Under the pieces are notes generated by a model. It searched no databases. It worked only from the letters and a program-made list of their open reading frames with translations, and was not told where the DNA came from. Shown in pieces: positions 23,459-31,754 of a stretch of 64,000 bases of DNA. The stretch is taken from the NCBI RefSeq assembly GCF_900163695.1, contig NZ_FUIC01000011.1, positions 124,001-188,000 of the forward strand. The letters run 5' to 3'. The position numbers were made by a program, and so were the translations under genes. Within the stretch, counting starts at the first letter, position 1. Every line of letters begins with the position of its first letter. This stretch comes from Gulosibacter sp. 10 (GTDB lineage: Bacteria > Actinomycetota > Actinomycetes > Actinomycetales > Microbacteriaceae).

Positions 23459-24465
23459 CGTGTCGTCTCCGTCTCTTCGCGCGGGCCCGCCTCGCGTCCG
23501 TGCCCGCCGTGTCCGCCGTCGCCTCCGCCGTCTCCGTCCTGCGCGCCGAGCCCGAGTCGCTCGCGGAGCGTCCCGGCGCCGGGCGCGGCCGCGCCGAAGC
23601 GGTCGTCGAGCTCCGCGCCGCGGGCGCGGAGGAGCGCGAGCGCATCCTCCTCCGAGCGGGAGACGTCGACGACGATCCCCGCGGCGTCCCCGAGCACCTC
23701 GGGCAGCGGGCCGTCGCCGTCCACCGCGAGCAGCAGCCGCTCAGCCGCCGGCCGCGCCGGCCCGGGCTCCGCCTCTCGCCCGGCCTCCGGCCCCGCATCC
23801 GTCTCCCGCAGCCCGGTCAGCACGAGATCCGCGCGCTCCGTCCACCGGGGCAGCCGGTCGAGCCGCGCCTCGGCGAGATCGGCGAGCACCGGCAGCCGGC
23901 CCTGGGGCGAGCGCGGCGTGGCGGCGGGGCCGCGCACCGAGAGGTGCTCGCCCTCGAAATCGATGGGGCGCACCTTGGCGGCGTCGAGGAACCGGTTCCT
24001 CGACCAGTCCCGCGCCACCGCGTCCGGCTCCCAGCTGGTCCAGAGCGCGGCGACCACCTGCAGCGCCTCGTCGAGCCACTCCTCGGGGCGGTCGAGGTCG
24101 CGGTAGCGGAGGCCGACGCGGGCGTACCCGGCCGCGGGGCCGGGCGGCTGCACGGCGAGGCCCGCGAGGCCCCCCGAGAGGATGTCGAGGGTCGCGATCT
24201 CCCGCGCCGCGTTGAAGGGCTCGAGGCGCGCGAGATCGATCGAGGCGAGCACCCCGATCCCGTCGAGGGCGCGCAGGGCGGCGGCGATGAACGCCGGGGC
24301 CTTCGCGTCGTGCGCGTCCTGGCCGAGCTGCGAGTCGTCCTCGCGCACGACGAGGAAGCCGATGCCGGCGGCGCGCAGCTCGGCGCCGAGGTCGGGGCGC
24401 CGGGAGAGCTCGAGCAGCTGGGCGGCTCGGAGTCGGGCCCCGCGGAGGGGAGCGCTCGGGGTCAT
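23455..24465 (-). CDS. Divergent luciferase-like protein with Gly/His-rich tail
   Basis: A 336-residue protein related to the LLM flavoenzymes. The stretches FLVVREDDSQLGQDAHDAKAP, ARLEPFNAAREIATLDILSGG and RYRDLDRPEEWLDEALQVVAALWTSW match the usual middle of the barrel. The FMN phosphate-binding region is weak, and the C-terminus runs into a Gly/Asp/His-rich low-complexity tail (about residues 300-336). It could be the accessory partner of the full-length LLM enzyme whose start it overlaps by 4 bases, or an enzyme of its own. Function not assignable. Confidence 0.7.
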   Translation of the reverse strand: MTPSAPLRGARLRAAQLLELSRRPDLGAELRAAGIGFLVVREDDSQLGQDAHDAKAPAFIAAALRALDGIGVLASIDLARLEPFNAAREIATLDILSGGLAGLAVQPPGPAAGYARVGLRYRDLDRPEEWLDEALQVVAALWTSWEPDAVARDWSRNRFLDAAKVRPIDFEGEHLSVRGPAATPRSPQGRLPVLADLAEARLDRLPRWTERADLVLTGLRETDAGPEAGREAEPGPARPAAERLLLAVDGDGPLPEVLGDAAGIVVDVSRSEEDALALLRARGAELDDRFGAAAPGAGTLRERLGLGAQDGDGGGDGGHGGHGREAGPREETETTR

Positions 24466-24521
24466 GCGGATGCCTTTCGGGGGTGTCGGGAGCGGCCGCG
24501 CATCGGCGCGCGGGGGAGGGG

Positions 24522-25721
24522 TCAGCGGATCTCGCGCCAGGCGGCGCCGAGACGGTCGGCGCCGAGCCGCAGCGAGGCCTCGTCGAGCTCGCAGTACGAG
24601 AGCCGGAACGCGTTGCGCAGGGGCGCGGCGAGATCGGGGTGGGCCGCGAACCAGTCGCCGCGCTGGTAGGTGACCCCGCGCCGCTGCGCCTCGGCGAAGA
24701 GCGCGTCGAAGTCGACGTCCTCGTCGAGCCGGGCCCAGAGGAAGAACCCGCCCTCGGGCTCGACCCAGTCGATGCGCTCGCCGAACTGGTCGCGCAGCGC
24801 GCCCTTGAGCAGCTCGGCCTTCTGCCGGTAGCGCGCGCCCGCCTTGACGAGCGAGGGCACGTAGCCGGGGCCCGTGATGATGCGCCGCACCAGCTCCTGC
24901 ACGATGCCGCTGCTCTGGCCGTCGAGGCGGTTGCGGAGCTTCGCGTAGCGCGCCGCCTGCTCCGGCGGTACGCCGATCCAGCCGAGGCGGGTGCCCGTGC
25001 CGAGGGTCTTCGAGAACGAGCCGATGAGCACGGCGCGGTCGGTGTCGGTGAACGCCCGGCGCGAGCGGGGGCGCTCGCCCGAGAACGTGATCTCGCGGTA
25101 GGGGTCGTCGACGAGGATCGTGAACCCGTACTGCTCGGCGAGCTGCACGAGTCGGGCCTCGCGCTCCGCCGAGAGCGAGACGCCGGAGGGGTTGTGGAAG
25201 GTGGGCACCGTGTAGACGGCCCGCGGCCGCAGGCCAGCCCGCAGCTTCGCCTCGAGCGCGTCGGGGTCGATGCCGTCCACGTCCACCGGCACCGACTCGA
25301 CGTGCACGTTGACGAGGTCGAGGGTGCGCAGGAACAGCGGGTAGACGGGGTTGTCCACGACGACGGTGTCGCCGTCGTCGAGGCTGCCGAGCACCGCCAG
25401 CGCCATGCCCTGCGCGCCGCCCGTGGTGACGATCACGCGCGCGGGATCGATGCCCTCGTGCGCGCCGATGGCCTCCCGCAGCCCGTCGAAGCCCGCCGCG
25501 CCGGAGTAGTGCAGGACCGTGGTCGCCGTGCCGGGGTCGGTGAACAGGTCCTCCGTCGCCCGGTCGAACAGCTCGGCGGGCAGCAGCTCGCGGTCGGGGT
25601 TGCCGCCGCCGAGGTTGACGGTCTCGGCGTCCTGTCGGATGAGGGTGGCGTCGCCGAAGCCGCGGCGATCGGGGATGCTCGCGAGCAGTCGGCTGGCGGC
25701 GTCGTACGTGGTGGTCGTCAT
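24522..25721 (-). CDS. PLP-dependent aminotransferase, class I/II
   Basis: A 399-residue fold-type I aminotransferase of the MocR/2-aminoadipate (LysN-like) branch, without the N-terminal regulator domain. The PLP lysine is in SFSKTLGTGTRLGW at about residues 235-248. VDNPVYPLF, FHNPSG and VDDPYREI mark the cofactor pocket, and the substrate-carboxylate Arg is in FRLSYCE. Its start overlaps the FAD amine oxidase gene by 4 bases, so both act in one pathway. They probably remove nitrogen from an amino acid-like compound imported by the upstream ABC transporter (inferred). Confidence 0.88.
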   Translation of the reverse strand: MTTTTYDAASRLLASIPDRRGFGDATLIRQDAETVNLGGGNPDRELLPAELFDRATEDLFTDPGTATTVLHYSGAAGFDGLREAIGAHEGIDPARVIVTTGGAQGMALAVLGSLDDGDTVVVDNPVYPLFLRTLDLVNVHVESVPVDVDGIDPDALEAKLRAGLRPRAVYTVPTFHNPSGVSLSAEREARLVQLAEQYGFTILVDDPYREITFSGERPRSRRAFTDTDRAVLIGSFSKTLGTGTRLGWIGVPPEQAARYAKLRNRLDGQSSGIVQELVRRIITGPGYVPSLVKAGARYRQKAELLKGALRDQFGERIDWVEPEGGFFLWARLDEDVDFDALFAEAQRRGVTYQRGDWFAAHPDLAAPLRNAFRLSYCELDEASLRLGADRLGAAWREIR

Positions 25722-26725
25722 GGTTTCCTTCGGCGATGGGTCGGCTGCGGGGCAGCGTCGGGTCGGAACGGCGCGAAATCCGCGTCGGCGGTGCCGAGCA
25801 GCTCGTCGACCGCAGCGCGGCCGATGAGCGGGGCGAGGTTGACGCCGCTGTGCGTGATCGCCACGTAGATCTCCGGGGCCAGCAGGCCCAGCACCGGCAG
25901 CCCGTCAGGCGAGATGGGCCGCGGCGCCTCGTCGACGGAGATGATCGCATCCTCCCGCAGCGCGAGCCCGTACCGGCGGCCGATCCGCTCGGCGAGCGGC
26001 GCCCGGACCGCCGCCGCGCTTGCGCGGCGCCCCGTGCGCTCGAACTCGTGCTCGAGCGCCAGCGACTGGACGGCGAACCGTCCGGGGCCGTCCGGGCGGA
26101 CGCTCAGCTCGTGCTCCACCACCACGCGGTCCACGGGGCTCTCGCCGGAGACGCGCGCGAGAAACCCAGGCAGACCGGCGGTGGCTGCGAGACGAGGGGT
26201 GCGAAGACGCCCTGGGACGAGCTCCGAGGTGCCCGCCCCAGCGGCGATCGCGACGCGGTGAGCGGCGATGGCGCCCGCGGTGGTCTCGACCAGCACGGGG
26301 GCGCGGCCGGAGCCCGGCGTGATCGAGAGGACGCGCACGCCGCGCCGGATCCGCCCTCCGGCGGCCTCGAGCGCGGATGAGTGCGCCCGGCCGTACGCGT
26401 CGACGTCGACGTATCCCCAATCGGCATGGTGCTCGCCGAAGAAGTCGGCGCCGATGATGCGCAGCCAGGCGGCGCCGTCGCCGACGCGGCCGTCGAGCTC
26501 GTGATGCGCGGCGATGGCGCGGAGGTGCAGCCGCGTGTACGCCTCCGGCTGCTTCTCGTGCACGTTGATGCACGCGAACGATGCCGCGGAGACCGCCGTG
26601 CGGTCCCGCTCCTCGGCGGCGACGAGGAGCGTCTCCACGCCTCTCGTCGCGGCCTCCGCCGCGATGCTGAGGCCCAGGACCCCGGCTCCGATGACGAGCA
26701 GATCCGTCTGCGGCGCGTGGCTCAT
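25718..26725 (-). CDS. FAD-dependent amine/D-amino-acid oxidoreductase (DAO family)
   Basis: A 335-residue FAD protein. Near the N-terminus is the dinucleotide-binding motif LLVIGAGVLGLSIAAEAA, and in the C-terminal half RPISPDGLPVLG and YVAITHSGVNLAPLIGR, as in glycine/sarcosine/D-amino acid oxidases. It would oxidise a C-N bond of a small amine or amino acid. The start at 26725 (ATG overlapping the permease stop by 4 bases) is preferred over an in-frame ATG 45 bases upstream. The neighbours suggest that the substrate is brought in by the MetNIQ-like importer. Confidence 0.85.
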   Translation of the reverse strand: MSHAPQTDLLVIGAGVLGLSIAAEAATRGVETLLVAAEERDRTAVSAASFACINVHEKQPEAYTRLHLRAIAAHHELDGRVGDGAAWLRIIGADFFGEHHADWGYVDVDAYGRAHSSALEAAGGRIRRGVRVLSITPGSGRAPVLVETTAGAIAAHRVAIAAGAGTSELVPGRLRTPRLAATAGLPGFLARVSGESPVDRVVVEHELSVRPDGPGRFAVQSLALEHEFERTGRRASAAAVRAPLAERIGRRYGLALREDAIISVDEAPRPISPDGLPVLGLLAPEIYVAITHSGVNLAPLIGRAAVDELLGTADADFAPFRPDAAPQPTHRRRKP

Positions 26726-27384
26726 CGGGCCCCCTCGATGATTCTGCGAGCGATCCGGTTCCCTACCCATTGCACGAGCTGCACCAGCGCGATCAGCGTG
26801 ATGATGACGGCGATCACGACCGGGTAGTCGAATCGCTGATAGCCGTACGTGAGTGCGAGGTTACCAAGACCGCCGCCGCCGACCGCCCCCGCGACCGCGG
26901 TCGCGTCGATGAGCGCGACGAAGATGAAGGTCATCGAGAGGATGAGCGGTCCCAGCGCCTCCCTGACGACGAAGCCGAAGAGGATGTGAAGGCGCGAGGC
27001 GCCGGCCGCCTCGGCCGCCTCGATCACGCCGGGATCGACCGCGACCAGGTTGGTCTCGGCGACCCGGGCGATGCCCACGGCCGAGGCGATCGTCAGCGGC
27101 AGGATGGCCGCCGCGGGGCCTATGCTCGTGCCGATGAGGGCCCGGGTCATCGGCGCCACCGCGATCAGCAGGATCACGAACGGGATCGGGCGCACGAGGT
27201 TCACGAAGATGTTGAGCGCATTGTGGACGATCTTGTGCTCGAACACCTGCCCGGGCCGGGTGGCGTACAGGAAGATGGCGAGGCCGAGGCCGATGATCAC
27301 GGCGAAGAAGAACGCGACCGACGCCATGAAGAGGGTCTCTCCCAGCGCGGTGCCGAGCTTGGGCAGGACGACTCCGAAATCCAT
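26722..27384 (-). CDS. metI: MetI-type ABC transporter permease
   Basis: A 220-residue permease with five or six membrane spans. The family's conserved loop reads VDPGVIEAAEAAGASRLHILFGFVV in two pieces around residues 115-140. It matches MetI of the methionine importer family, whose members also carry other small amino acid-like substrates. It lies between metN (3-base gap) and the FAD oxidase (4-base overlap). The gene symbol reflects family, not a proven methionine role. Confidence 0.9.
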   Translation of the reverse strand: MDFGVVLPKLGTALGETLFMASVAFFFAVIIGLGLAIFLYATRPGQVFEHKIVHNALNIFVNLVRPIPFVILLIAVAPMTRALIGTSIGPAAAILPLTIASAVGIARVAETNLVAVDPGVIEAAEAAGASRLHILFGFVVREALGPLILSMTFIFVALIDATAVAGAVGGGGLGNLALTYGYQRFDYPVVIAVIITLIALVQLVQWVGNRIARRIIEGAR

Positions 27385-27387
27385 GGG

Positions 27388-28413
27388 CTACCACTCCGCA
27401 ATCTCGGCATAGCCGGTGAGGTCCTCGAGGAAGGCGTCGACGGCGGCGTCCTCGCCGTACAGGGCGAGGCTGATCTGCCCGTAGGGCTGCCCCTTGACAT
27501 GGGCGACGCCGCCCTGCACGAAGGTGAAATCGACGCTGTGCGCGCGTGCGATCCGCGAGATCACGGGGGAGTCCACGACGGCGCTCTCCACGCGGATCGA
27601 GATGAACCGGGCATCGCTCTCCATCCGGATCGCACCCTGCTCCTCGGCCGTCAGCGCGGTGCGGGCGTACGAGCCGACGAGCGATCCCGTGATCGGATGG
27701 TCGGGGCGGGAGAACACGCGCTCGAGCTCGCCGATCTCGACCAGCTCGCCCTTCGAGAGGATGGCGACGCGGTCGGCGAGGTGCGCCACGACATCCATCT
27801 CGTGGGTGACCGCGACGATGGTGATGCCGAATTCGCGATTGACGGATTTGAGCAGCTGCACGACCTCCTTCGTCGTCTGGGGGTCGAGCGCGCTGGTCAC
27901 CTCGTCGGCCAGGAGGATGTCGGGCCGCCCGGCGATGGCTCGGGCGATGCCCACGCGCTGCTTCTGGCCTCCGGACAGCTGCTTGGGATGCGCGAACGCC
28001 TTGTCGCCGAGCCCGACGAAGTCGAGCAACTCGGCCACGCGCGGCGCGATCCTGTCCTCCTTCCAGCCCGCGATCTTCAACGGGGCGGCGATGTTCCCGT
28101 AGACGGTGCGCGAGTTCCAGAGGTTGAACTGCTGGAAGACCATGCCGATGCGGTGCCGGAGCGTGCGCAGCTCGCCCTTGGGGAGCTTCTGCACCTCGAT
28201 GCCGTCGACCAGCACCGAGCCGGAGGTCGGCTTCTCGAGCCCGTTGATCATCCGCAGCAATGTGGACTTCCCCGCGCCGGAGGGGCCGATCAGGGTGAAG
28301 ATCTCTCCCGATCTCATGCTCAGGTCGATACCGCTCAGCGCCGACACCGTCTCGCGTCGTTGGCGACTGGGGTATTCCTTCGAGACCGAATCAAATCGGA
28401 TCCGTTCAGTCAT
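27388..28413 (-). CDS. metN: MetN-type ABC transporter ATP-binding protein
   Basis: A 341-residue ATPase with Walker A GPSGAGKST (43-51), signature LSGGQKQRVGIARAI, Walker B ILLADEVTSALDPQT and the switch His in VTHEMDV. After residue 265 comes a C-terminal NIL-type domain, which in MetN binds methionine and inhibits transport when the cell is full. Its presence supports the MetNIQ family call. Second gene of the seven-gene minus-strand operon. Confidence 0.92.
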   Translation of the reverse strand: MTERIRFDSVSKEYPSRQRRETVSALSGIDLSMRSGEIFTLIGPSGAGKSTLLRMINGLEKPTSGSVLVDGIEVQKLPKGELRTLRHRIGMVFQQFNLWNSRTVYGNIAAPLKIAGWKEDRIAPRVAELLDFVGLGDKAFAHPKQLSGGQKQRVGIARAIAGRPDILLADEVTSALDPQTTKEVVQLLKSVNREFGITIVAVTHEMDVVAHLADRVAILSKGELVEIGELERVFSRPDHPITGSLVGSYARTALTAEEQGAIRMESDARFISIRVESAVVDSPVISRIARAHSVDFTFVQGGVAHVKGQPYGQISLALYGEDAAVDAFLEDLTGYAEIAEW

Positions 28414-28470
28414 GGGTCTCCCGCGTAACGGGTCGGGCGCCGGAGGACCGGCGCCCGACCGGGCGTCGTA

Positions 28471-29415
28471 TTAGTCGTTGTACTCTTCGCTGATCGACGC
28501 GAGCGTGTCGCGCAGGTCCTCGGACGGGATCTCGACCAGCGTGGACAGCCCGTTCTTCTCCTCGATGAAGGCCTCTTCGACGCGCTCATCGCGGTAGGTC
28601 TTCTCGAGCGCATCCCATACCGGGTCGTCGGCGCGCTCCGCGGTGGTGGCCAGCACGATGGCGTACGGCTGCGAGGACTCGGCGGTCGGGTCCTCGAGCG
28701 CGAGGGCGTCGTCCCCGCGAAGCCCGAGCGCCGGGTCGAAGTCGTCGACGGCGATCACGACGCCGTCGATGGCGGGGTCGGTGTACGCCGTGTGGACGGA
28801 GGCGTAGGCCAGCGGGACGAGCTCGAGGTTCTTCGGGTTCGAGGTGATGTCCGCCTCGGTGGGGAACAGCCCCGCCGCGTCGTCGACCTCGATGAGCCCC
28901 GCCGATTCGAGGATGAACAGGGAGCGCGAGAAGTTCGAAGGGTCCTCGGAGATCGCGATCCGAGCGCCGTCCGGCAGGCTCTCCAGGCTGTCGTGCTTGT
29001 CGGAGAAGAGGCCGTAGGTGGTGATGGAGATGGCGAAGACCGGGGTGATGTCGGCATCGGACTCCGCGTTGAAGGTGCTCAGGAAGCCGAGGTGCTGGAA
29101 GGCGTTGGCGTCCACCTCGCCGTCGAGCACCGCGCGGTTGGGGATGTTCGGGTCGTCGAAGTTCACGAAGGAGATGTCGAGGCCGTTCTCGCGGCCCACC
29201 TCGATGACGGCGTCCTGGTACGTGCTCTGACTCGTGTCGGCGATCGAGATGGGGATGAGGTCCCCGTCTTCCGCCGAGGAGGAGCTGAGCAGGCGGGGGA
29301 CCAGGATCGCCGCGACGATGGCGATCACCACGACGGCCGCGGCGATGATCCACCAGCGCCTCCGCTTGCGTCGCTGGTCCCCGATCCGGTTCTCGATGGC
29401 TTCTTGAGTCGACAT
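28471..29415 (-). CDS. metQ: NlpA/MetQ-type binding protein with a membrane anchor instead of a lipobox
   Basis: A 314-residue substrate-binding protein of the NlpA family (IPISIADTSQSTYQDAV, VDANAFQHLGFL, DGARIAISEDPSN). Most MetQ proteins are lipoproteins. Here the N-terminus is a basic segment (RRKRRRWW, residues 16-23) followed by a hydrophobic helix (to about residue 41), and there is no cysteine at all in this region, so it should be held by an uncleaved helix. First gene of the operon metQ-metN-metI-FAD oxidase-aminotransferase-LLM-LLM. The ligand is not known; the enzymes suggest something other than plain methionine. Confidence 0.88.
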   Translation of the reverse strand: MSTQEAIENRIGDQRRKRRRWWIIAAAVVVIAIVAAILVPRLLSSSSAEDGDLIPISIADTSQSTYQDAVIEVGRENGLDISFVNFDDPNIPNRAVLDGEVDANAFQHLGFLSTFNAESDADITPVFAISITTYGLFSDKHDSLESLPDGARIAISEDPSNFSRSLFILESAGLIEVDDAAGLFPTEADITSNPKNLELVPLAYASVHTAYTDPAIDGVVIAVDDFDPALGLRGDDALALEDPTAESSQPYAIVLATTAERADDPVWDALEKTYRDERVEEAFIEEKNGLSTLVEIPSEDLRDTLASISEEYND

Positions 29416-29656
29416 GGCGCTGTTCCTGACTGTGGGGTGGGGAAGTAGGGGAGGAAGGACCGCCCCGGTCGATGCGATCGAGGGGCGAATGGCCGAACGC
29501 TATGCGGCGGCGCTCCGGTCGTGCGAGCGGCCCGGTCACGGGGAGTCACGGAAGCGCATATTTCGTAGCCGTGAGTCATCCGAGGACAAACGGGTGGCCT
29601 TGCGGATGGGGTGCTCGCATACTGGGGCGATTCGTCGAGCGACCTTTGGAGGAGCA
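29416..29656. other. Divergent regulatory gap between metQ and dipeptidase genes
   Basis: A 241-bp gap between two divergent operons. It contains GAGTCACGG and CCGTGAGTC arms at about 29544-29577 that may be an operator. A decayed left arm of the 53-bp palindromic family (GGGGCGAATGGCC) lies at 29482-29494. No known SAM riboswitch pattern was found. Confidence 0.5.
29482..29494 (+). repeat. Isolated left arm of the 53-bp palindromic element
   Basis: GGGGCGAATGGCC matches the family consensus at 12 of 13 positions and is followed by CTATGCGGCGGCGC, similar to other centres. The right arm is absent at the expected place (29522-29534). Confidence 0.4.
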
Positions 29657-30793
29657 TTGAGCACGGATGAACTGATCGTCATCGATGGCCACGCGGATGT
29701 GGCGGAATCCGATTCGGGATACTCCTTCCCGCTCGCGGAGGCGCTGCAGGGAGGCGTGGCCGCCGCGATCGTGCCCGTCCGTGCGAGCCGCATCCCGCGC
29801 GAGGCCGAGGCGGAGAGCGGTCTGCGGGAGTACGCGCAGACGTTCGAGGCGGTGGAGCGCGAGGCGTCCGCCTCGGAGGGGCGGGCGGCGATCGCCCGTT
29901 CGAGCGCGGAGATCGCGGCGAACGCCGAACGGGGCGTCTTCTCCTTCGTGCACTCGCTGCAGAACGCGCGTCCGCTGCGCGACCTCGCGGCGCTCGAGCA
30001 GTGGCTCGACCGGGGCGTCGCCATCGTGGACTTCGGCTTCATCGGCAACAACCAGTGGGCGCACTCCTCGCGCCCCTACGCGTCGGCGAACGCGGAGGAC
30101 GGCTACGACGGCCTGAGCGGGCTGGGGGAGCAGGGCATCGAGCTGCTCAACAGCCGCGGCGTCGTCATCGATACGGCCCAGGTCTCCGTCGCGGCCCGGC
30201 GGCGCATCCTGGACCGGTCGAAGGCGCCCGTGATCGCCTCGCACAACGGGCTCAAGGCGCGGGTGGGGGAGGCCGACCGCACGCTCGGCGACGAGGAGAT
30301 CGTCGCCATCGCCGAGGGCGGCGGACTCGTGCAGATCGTCGCGTTCGACGGCTACCACCGCTTCCGCGGCGAGGACCCCAAGGTGGTCGCGGACATCCGC
30401 GAGCTCCGGGAGCGGTTCGGGCTGCCCGGCTACCGGGGGCCCGCGGACTACTACGCGCTGCTCGATCCCGAGACCGCGGAATGGGACGAGCAGAAGTTCC
30501 AGGACTATTTCGGCGAATACCACGCCAAGGTCCGTAACGGATGGCCCAAGACCGACGTCGCGGATCTCATCGACTCGGTGGACCATGTCGTCCGGCTCGT
30601 CGGGGTCGATCATGTCGGCATCGCCTCCGATTTCCACCACGGCGGGGGAGTCGGCGGCTGGCTGGACTACACGCAGACGCCGAACGTGACCGCGGAGCTG
30701 CGCCGCCGATACGACGACGCCGAGGTCGCGAAGGTCTGGGGCGGCAATCTGCTGCGGGTCTGGGACGACGTCCGGAGCGCCGGCGATGCCTAG
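29657..30793 (+). CDS. Membrane dipeptidase-like amidohydrolase (peptidase M19)
   Basis: A 378-residue amidohydrolase of the M19 renal-dipeptidase family. It starts with the zinc-binding IDGHADV motif, continues with VIASHNGLKA (metal ligand His) and ends with VGIASDFHHGGGVGG. The family cleaves dipeptides, including those with D-residues or dehydro-amino acids. The TTG at 29657 is chosen for a strong GGAGGAG at 29648-29654 and because the family N-terminus begins there. It overlaps the next gene by 8 bases. It is divergent from the amino acid-type importer operon, so it may release amino acids from an imported peptide-like compound. Confidence 0.85.
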   Translation: MSTDELIVIDGHADVAESDSGYSFPLAEALQGGVAAAIVPVRASRIPREAEAESGLREYAQTFEAVEREASASEGRAAIARSSAEIAANAERGVFSFVHSLQNARPLRDLAALEQWLDRGVAIVDFGFIGNNQWAHSSRPYASANAEDGYDGLSGLGEQGIELLNSRGVVIDTAQVSVAARRRILDRSKAPVIASHNGLKARVGEADRTLGDEEIVAIAEGGGLVQIVAFDGYHRFRGEDPKVVADIRELRERFGLPGYRGPADYYALLDPETAEWDEQKFQDYFGEYHAKVRNGWPKTDVADLIDSVDHVVRLVGVDHVGIASDFHHGGGVGGWLDYTQTPNVTAELRRRYDDAEVAKVWGGNLLRVWDDVRSAGDA

Positions 30794-31718
30794 CGCCGGC
30801 GCAGCGCAGCCCGACGGCCCGGGGCGGCCGCTCGGCGCATTCGTGCTCGGCGGCAACGTACTGGGGTGGACCGTGCCGAGGGACGAGACGCCGGGGCTGA
30901 TCGACGCGTTCCTCTCCGGCGGCGGCGTCGCCGTGGACGTGGCCGACAACTACACCGAGTGGGTGGAGTCCAGCACGACGGGAGCCGCCGAGCGGGCCGT
31001 CGGCGATTGGATCGCCGGCTCCGGGAGGCGAGCCGACCTCCACCTGTCCAGCAAGGTCGGCTTCTCCGCCGTCCGGCCGGGGCTGAGCCGGGACAACATC
31101 CTCGCCGCCTTCGAGGAGTCGCTCGAGCGACTCCGCACCGATCACCTCGAGGTGTACTACGCGCACAAGGACGACCCCGAGACCGACCTGCTCGAGACGC
31201 TCGGCACGTTCCACGAGCTGAAGGAGCAGGGGCTGATCGGCGCACTCGGCTACTCGCACATCTCGCCGGATCGGTTCCGGGAGGCGCAGGCGCTCGTGCG
31301 CGAGCACGGGCTGACGCCGATCACCTATCTCCAGCATGGCTACAGCATCGTCAACCGGGAAGCGTTCGAGCGGGACTTCGCGGGGTTCGAAGGGGTGCGG
31401 TTCCTCGCCTACCACTCGCTCGAGTCGGGCTATCTCAGCGGCAAGTACTTCGAGAACCCGGGCCTGGTCACCGATCACACGCAGAAGATCAGGGACAGGC
31501 TGGACGACCCTCGATCGGCGGGCTTCCAGCGCAACCTGCATCGGGTCGCCGATCGGCACGGCGTTCCCGCGGCGGCGATCGCGCTGGCCTGGTTCGGGGC
31601 GCAGGAGGCCGATATCGTGCCGATCGCGAGCGCCAGGGACGAGCGGCAGCTGGCGCAGCTGTTCTTCGCGCGCGGTGTACGGCTGAGCGCGGAGGACCTG
31701 GAGCTGCTGGCCTGGTAG
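30786..31718 (+). CDS. Aldo/keto reductase
   Basis: A 310-residue AKR-superfamily NADPH oxidoreductase. The catalytic set is visible in order: Asp and Tyr in VDVADNY, Lys in LSSKVGF, His in YYAHKDD. The C-terminal cofactor stretch is VPIASARDERQL. It is translationally coupled to the M19 peptidase (8-base overlap). It would reduce an aldehyde or ketone formed by the linked pathway; the substrate is unknown. Confidence 0.88.
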   Translation: MPSAGAAQPDGPGRPLGAFVLGGNVLGWTVPRDETPGLIDAFLSGGGVAVDVADNYTEWVESSTTGAAERAVGDWIAGSGRRADLHLSSKVGFSAVRPGLSRDNILAAFEESLERLRTDHLEVYYAHKDDPETDLLETLGTFHELKEQGLIGALGYSHISPDRFREAQALVREHGLTPITYLQHGYSIVNREAFERDFAGFEGVRFLAYHSLESGYLSGKYFENPGLVTDHTQKIRDRLDDPRSAGFQRNLHRVADRHGVPAAAIALAWFGAQEADIVPIASARDERQLAQLFFARGVRLSAEDLELLAW

Positions 31719-31741
31719 CCCGATCCGTGTACCGCTCGCCC

Positions 31742-31747
31742 TAGAAT
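31742..31747 (+). promoter_or_regulatory. -10 box of leaderless menA promoter
   Basis: TAGAAT is followed by 7 nt and the GTG at 31755. No Shine-Dalgarno is present. Confidence 0.65.
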
Positions 31748-31754
31748 CGTCACC

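Noticed and set aside
29416-29656. SAM riboswitch ahead of metQ
   Set aside because: No SAM-I, SAM-II or SAM-IV core pattern could be found on either strand.
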